Positions 5,851 to 8,843 of a stretch of 8,843 bases of DNA are shown here, in pieces (position 1 is the stretch's first letter; every line of letters starts with the position of its first letter). The stretch lies in the NCBI GenBank assembly GCA_007116195.1, contig SKIX01000050.1, positions 1 to 8,843 of the forward strand, in the 5' to 3' direction. The notes beneath the pieces were generated by a model that ran no database searches, had not been told where the DNA came from, and was given only the letters and a program-made list of their open reading frames with translations. Source of the DNA: Marinospirillum sp. (GTDB taxonomy: Bacteria; Pseudomonadota; Gammaproteobacteria; Pseudomonadales; Halomonadaceae). The position numbers were made by a program, and so were the translations under genes.

Positions 5851-7734
5851 ATGTACTCACCGCAAACTGCTTCATTTTGGCTAAGATTTTTTATCCTAGG
5901 TTTGACGCTGTTGCTCAGTATCTCCAGCGTTCAGGCCTCTAGTTTGTTTGAGCAGGGCGCTAGTCGCTTTGGGTCCTGGTTTAGCGATTCAGATACAAAA
6001 CAGGATTTTTTGCGTCCAGAACAGGCTTTTAAACCCCAAGCCTGGGTAGAAGGCAACCAAATTTTTGTCCGCTGGGATATAGAGCCTGGCTACTACCTTT
6101 ATCAGCATCAACTGGATTTACAGCTACCGGAAAACTCGGGGTTAACACTAGAAGAATTAAGCTTTGCTGCTGCAGTAACCAACGAAGATGAGTTCTTTGG
6201 CGTGACCCAGGTTTACTATGAGCAGGCGTTGATGGCAGCAGCGCTAAGCGGTGAGGCTAAGAGCACAGAATTAAAGGTCACCTTGCGCTATCAAGGCTGT
6301 GCCGAAGCAGGCTTGTGTTATCCACCAGAGCGCACCCAGGTACTAGTCGATGTCACTGGTTTAGATACCAGCAAGGCTGCTCAAGCCTTGGATACTGCAA
6401 AGGAAGCAACGCCTAGCCAGCCGGCACCCCCACAAACCTCTGGTAGCCGCTTAGCTCAGGTACTGGATTCAGGCCAACTGGGCCTCATTCTGGGCTTATT
6501 TTTTGTTGCTGGCCTGGGCTTGACCTTCACCCCCTGTGTGCTACCGATGCTACCTATCCTAAGCGCCATCATTATTGGTAAAGGCCAAGGACAAACCAAC
6601 CCTAGTCGCCTGCGTGGTTTTGTTTTATCCCTGGCTTACGTGCTGGGTATGGCTCTGACCTACGCCCTTTTAGGCGCTTTAATGGGGCTTTTTGGTGCAG
6701 GCCTTAACCTTCAAGCCGCTTTGCAATCTCCCTGGTTACTGATTCCTTTTGCAACCCTGTTTTTTGCTTTAGCGCTGGCGATGTTTGGTATTTGGGAATT
6801 GAAAATGCCTGCCTGGATCGAAGCACGTCTGCAAGCCTTACAGCAACCTAAAGGCGGCACTCTTTTGGGTGTCGCAGGTATGGGAGCCTTGTCAACTCTG
6901 GTGGTTTCACCCTGCATGACGGCTCCTCTTGCTGGTGCGCTCGCCTTTATTGCCACCACTGAGGATGCCTTAACGGGTGCTTGGGCGCTACTCGCCATGG
7001 GGCTCGGCATGGGTTTGCCTTTAATTCTGGCAGGTACTTTTGGTGCCAACTGGCTACCCAAAGCCGGTGTCTGGATGAACCAGGTCAAAGCTTTCTTTGG
7101 TTTGCTGCTGCTTGTCGTTGCTGTTTGGCTCATCGAACGCCTGCTACCTGGTGCAGCTGTCTTAGCGATCTGGGGCCTGCTAGCACTGGGTACCGGTATT
7201 TTTATGGGAGGTCTGCATTTTCGTGTCGCCGGTAATTGGCAAAAACTGCGTTTAACGCTGGGGCTGGCGTTAATTATCTATGGTATCAGCCTGTTAATTG
7301 GCGCTTTTGCAGGTAACTCCAACCCGCTGCAACCCCTAACCGGTATGGGGCAGGCTCAAGCACAGCAAGAAGTGGCAGCAGCTCCTTTGATCAAGGATCT
7401 GGATGAACTGCAAACTTTAATTAAAGAAACCTCAGAACCACTGCTGGTCGACCTCTACGCCGACTGGTGTATTTCCTGCAAGGTTATGGAAAGCCGTGTC
7501 TTTCCGCGCCAGGAAATTCAACAAGAGCTCGCTGGCATCACCCGAGTTAAGTTCGACCTCACTGAAATACCAGCAGCAACCCGAAACTGGATGGATGAAA
7601 AACAGCTCTTTGGCCCACCCAGCTTTCTTTTCTTTGTTGATCAGCAGGAATGGCGTGACTGGCGCATTCAGGGTGAAGTTAATTCCCGCGAGCTTCACCA
7701 ACACCTGCAAGCCTTTAATCAAGCGAGGCGCTAA
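5851..7734 (+). CDS. dsbD: DsbD, thiol:disulfide interchange protein (periplasmic reductant conduit)
   Basis: DsbD passes electrons from cytoplasmic thioredoxin across the inner membrane to the periplasm, keeping DsbC/DsbG and cytochrome c maturation proteins reduced. The 627 residues show the full three-part layout. A signal peptide ends near VQA (27-29). The periplasmic alpha domain holds a cysteine pair at C150 and C156 (YQGCAEAGLCYPPE). The eight-span membrane domain (about 210-486) holds C229 (FTPCVLPMLP) and C355 (VSPCMTAPLAG). The periplasmic thioredoxin-like gamma domain has C540 and C543 in ADWCISCK. I find exactly six cysteines, one pair per domain. AGGA at 5841-5844 is the ribosome binding site, six bases before the ATG. 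Downstream are aroQ and accB, an order seen in pseudomonads. Confidence 0.97.
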   Translation: MYSPQTASFWLRFFILGLTLLLSISSVQASSLFEQGASRFGSWFSDSDTKQDFLRPEQAFKPQAWVEGNQIFVRWDIEPGYYLYQHQLDLQLPENSGLTLEELSFAAAVTNEDEFFGVTQVYYEQALMAAALSGEAKSTELKVTLRYQGCAEAGLCYPPERTQVLVDVTGLDTSKAAQALDTAKEATPSQPAPPQTSGSRLAQVLDSGQLGLILGLFFVAGLGLTFTPCVLPMLPILSAIIIGKGQGQTNPSRLRGFVLSLAYVLGMALTYALLGALMGLFGAGLNLQAALQSPWLLIPFATLFFALALAMFGIWELKMPAWIEARLQALQQPKGGTLLGVAGMGALSTLVVSPCMTAPLAGALAFIATTEDALTGAWALLAMGLGMGLPLILAGTFGANWLPKAGVWMNQVKAFFGLLLLVVAVWLIERLLPGAAVLAIWGLLALGTGIFMGGLHFRVAGNWQKLRLTLGLALIIYGISLLIGAFAGNSNPLQPLTGMGQAQAQQEVAAAPLIKDLDELQTLIKETSEPLLVDLYADWCISCKVMESRVFPRQEIQQELAGITRVKFDLTEIPAATRNWMDEKQLFGPPSFLFFVDQQEWRDWRIQGEVNSRELHQHLQAFNQARR

Positions 7735-7793
7735 TTGACGCCAAAAACCTCAAACGTGCGTTTAACTACAAAAAAACATGGCGTTAAACGCCA
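7735..7793. repeat. Cluster of overlapping inverted repeats after dsbD
   Basis: TGGCGT-TAA-ACGCCA (7779-7793) is a tight hairpin. Parts of it can also pair with GCGTTTAAC (7758-7766, perfect 9 bases with GTTAAACGC at 7783-7791) or with TTGACGCC (7735-7742, with GGCGTTAA allowing one G-U). AAACG-TG-CGTTT (7752-7763) is a further dyad. On the plus strand no T-run follows. On the minus strand the 7779-7793 stem is followed by ATG and then seven T, so it resembles a terminator for antisense transcription. The remainder of the gap, 7794-7914, holds no gene that I can support. Confidence 0.6.
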
Positions 7794-7914
7794 CAAAACT
7801 AGACAAAAAGTAAGACTTTAGGCAAACTTCACCCTCTTTGTCAGCTCAAGCTACCTTTACTAAGCTTTTACCTCCTTATAGAGGCCTTTTCGCTGCAAGT
7901 ATTCACTTTTTTAT

Positions 7915-7920
7915 TACAAT
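7915..7920 (+). promoter_or_regulatory. Candidate -10 element for aroQ-accB
   Basis: TACAAT matches the -10 consensus at 5 of 6 positions and is followed by GAGCGTG, a GC-rich discriminator. The -35 region about 17 bases upstream (GCTGCA) matches poorly. The expected transcription start is about 7927, only some 11-14 bases before the aroQ ATG. Confidence 0.4.
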
Positions 7921-7940
7921 GAGCGTGCTAACCTTTCATC

Positions 7941-8399
7941 ATGGCAAAGCTACTATTACTGCAAGGTCCCAACCTGAATTTGCTAGGTCGGCGTGAGCCT
8001 GAAATCTATGGCTCCACAACTCTCGACAAGCTTCATGAGGAGCTTAAGCAAACAGCAGCAAAACTAGGCCATCAACTCGATTGGCTACAAAGCAATGCAG
8101 AACATGAGCTCGTTGAACGTGTACAGCGCACCTTCGATGATGGCACTGAGTTTATTCTTATTAATCCTGCAGCCTTTACCCATACCAGTGTTGCACTAAG
8201 AGATGCCTTAGCGGCTGTTGCTCTGCCTTTTATCGAAGTACACCTTTCCAATATTCATGCACGAGAAGCCTTTCGTCAGCACTCTTATTTTTCAGATTTG
8301 GCTCAGGGCGTTATTTGCGGCCTGGGCTCTCAGGGCTATCAGCTGGCCCTGCAAGCCGCTGATCAGCTCCTAGCGGCTCGCTCAATCAACTCCAACTAA
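7941..8399 (+). CDS. aroQ: Type II 3-dehydroquinate dehydratase
   Basis: AroQ dehydrates 3-dehydroquinate to 3-dehydroshikimate, the third step of the shikimate pathway. The 152-residue length fits the dodecameric type II family. Landmarks are [20 protein letters not shown] (5-24) with catalytic-type R18 and Y23, [16 protein letters not shown] (75-90) with H81, and [17 protein letters not shown] (99-115) with E99, H101, R108 and R112. The ATG start gives the normal family N-terminus, but the upstream bases (CTAACCTTTCATC) contain no Shine-Dalgarno. accB begins 23 bases after the stop, so the two are probably co-transcribed. Pairing of aroQ with accB-accC is common in gammaproteobacteria. Confidence 0.97.
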   Translation: MAKLLLLQGPNLNLLGRREPEIYGSTTLDKLHEELKQTAAKLGHQLDWLQSNAEHELVERVQRTFDDGTEFILINPAAFTHTSVALRDALAAVALPFIEVHLSNIHAREAFRQHSYFSDLAQGVICGLGSQGYQLALQAADQLLAARSINSN

Positions 8400-8422
8400 C
8401 ATTCAACTCTCGAGATCAATTT

Positions 8423-8843
8423 ATGGATATTCGCAAAGTAAAAAAACTGATTGAACTATTGGAAGAATCCAATATCAGCGAAATTGAAATTCAAGAAGGT
8501 GAAGAGGCTGTGCGTATCAGTCGCCACCCTTCAGGTGGTGGTTATGCACAACCGGTTTACCCTAACTTTGCACCACCAACAATGCCTGCAGCACCAGCCG
8601 CAGCACCTGCACCAACTGCAGCAGCCGAGCCTGTTGCTGAAAGCCAGGCCGCTTCTGGCCACCAGGTTAAATCGCCCATGGTAGGTACTTTTTATCGTTC
8701 ACCTGCACCTGGCGCTAAAGCCTTTATTGAAGTCGGCTCTGTCGTTAAAAAAGGCGATACCCTTTGCATCGTTGAAGCCATGAAAATGATGAATCAAATT
8801 GAAGCCGATAAAGATGGTGTTGTTGAAGCCATTCTGCTTGAAG
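8423..8843 (+). CDS. accB: Biotin carboxyl carrier protein of acetyl-CoA carboxylase (3'-partial)
   Basis: AccB carries the biotin on which CO2 is loaded by AccC and from which it is passed to acetyl-CoA in the first step of fatty acid synthesis. The frame starts at ATG 8423 and stays open to the window end (140 codons plus one base); the family is usually about 150 residues, so only the last stretch is missing. The N-terminal part ([20 protein letters not shown]) is typical. A proline- and alanine-rich mobile linker covers about 43-76. The thumb [19 protein letters not shown] (87-105) and the biotin site EAMKMM (118-123), with biotin-accepting K121, complete the domain. Only a weak CGAGA (8411-8415) serves as ribosome binding site. 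accC is expected downstream, outside the window. Confidence 0.97.
   Translation, partial: MDIRKVKKLIELLEESNISEIEIQEGEEAVRISRHPSGGGYAQPVYPNFAPPTMPAAPAAAPAPTAAAEPVAESQAASGHQVKSPMVGTFYRSPAPGAKAFIEVGSVVKKGDTLCIVEAMKMMNQIEADKDGVVEAILLE

Noticed and set aside
6711..7133. Minus-strand 140-codon open frame inside dsbD
   Set aside because: Shadow of the dsbD membrane region; low-complexity S/A/P/K-rich product and complete overlap with a well supported gene.
7801..7878. Possible small minus-strand gene using TAAGGAGGT as ribosome binding site
   Set aside because: No start codon at suitable spacing; the nearest TTG and GTG frames stop within a few codons.
7870..7890. CCTC-CTTATA-GAGG followed by CCTTTT as a terminator after dsbD
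   Set aside because: Only four base pairs in the stem and a short T-run; too weak to call.
8549..8650. Repetitive GCAGCACCA-like stretch in accB as a tandem repeat
   Set aside because: This is codon usage of the Ala/Pro linker normal in biotin carboxyl carrier proteins, not a regular DNA repeat.
8451..8684. Plus-strand 77-codon open frame over the start of accB
   Set aside because: It is the alternative frame of accB, including its Pro/Ala linker read as Q/H/L-rich text; the true accB frame starts at 8423 and carries the biotin site.

Overview
The window is a chromosomal housekeeping segment of a gammaproteobacterium with mid-range GC. Three things point there: the order tRNA-Gln, prs, rplY, pth, ychF; the order dsbD, aroQ, accB; and a tRNA-Gln gene with an encoded CCA end. 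Both gene orders resemble Pseudomonas and oceanospirilloid-type genomes more than enteric bacteria, which place rplY elsewhere. I cannot name a genus. All protein genes lie on the plus strand. Only the 4.5S RNA is on the minus strand. I see no transposase, integrase, CRISPR array, toxin-antitoxin pair or defence gene, and most of the window is ordinary core genome.

Layout. At 12-117 (minus) lies the signal recognition particle RNA, whose promoter region is shared divergently with the next unit. At 268-2080 three genes overlap by ATGA stop/start junctions: tlyA (rRNA 2'-O-methyltransferase) and azlC-azlD (two-part branched-chain amino acid exporter). At 2086-2256 a strong promoter drives tRNA-Gln(TTG), followed by a hairpin with an interrupted T-run. 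At 2284-5733 comes the translation and nucleotide block prs (PRPP synthetase), rplY (long L25/CTC form), pth (peptidyl-tRNA hydrolase) and ychF (Obg-like ATPase). The gaps on both sides of rplY hold hairpins. At 5851-7734 is dsbD, a full-length periplasmic reductant conduit. After a 206-base gap rich in inverted repeats come aroQ (type II dehydroquinase, shikimate pathway) and accB (biotin carboxyl carrier protein), which runs off the window end at residue 140, shortly before its expected stop.

How the genes fit together. tlyA, tRNA-Gln, rplY, pth, ychF and the 4.5S RNA all serve ribosome function or protein delivery, and prs feeds nucleotide, histidine and tryptophan synthesis. dsbD carries cytoplasmic thioredoxin electrons to the periplasm. 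aroQ and accB are the usual partners of a downstream accC, which lies outside the window.

The most interesting material is in the gaps: the apparent lack of a separate prs promoter downstream of the tRNA, competing hairpins before rplY, a shared 11-base word in the hairpins on both sides of rplY, a knot of overlapping inverted repeats after dsbD, and an aroQ start with almost no leader and no Shine-Dalgarno. These are sequence-level observations. No new biological system is demonstrated.
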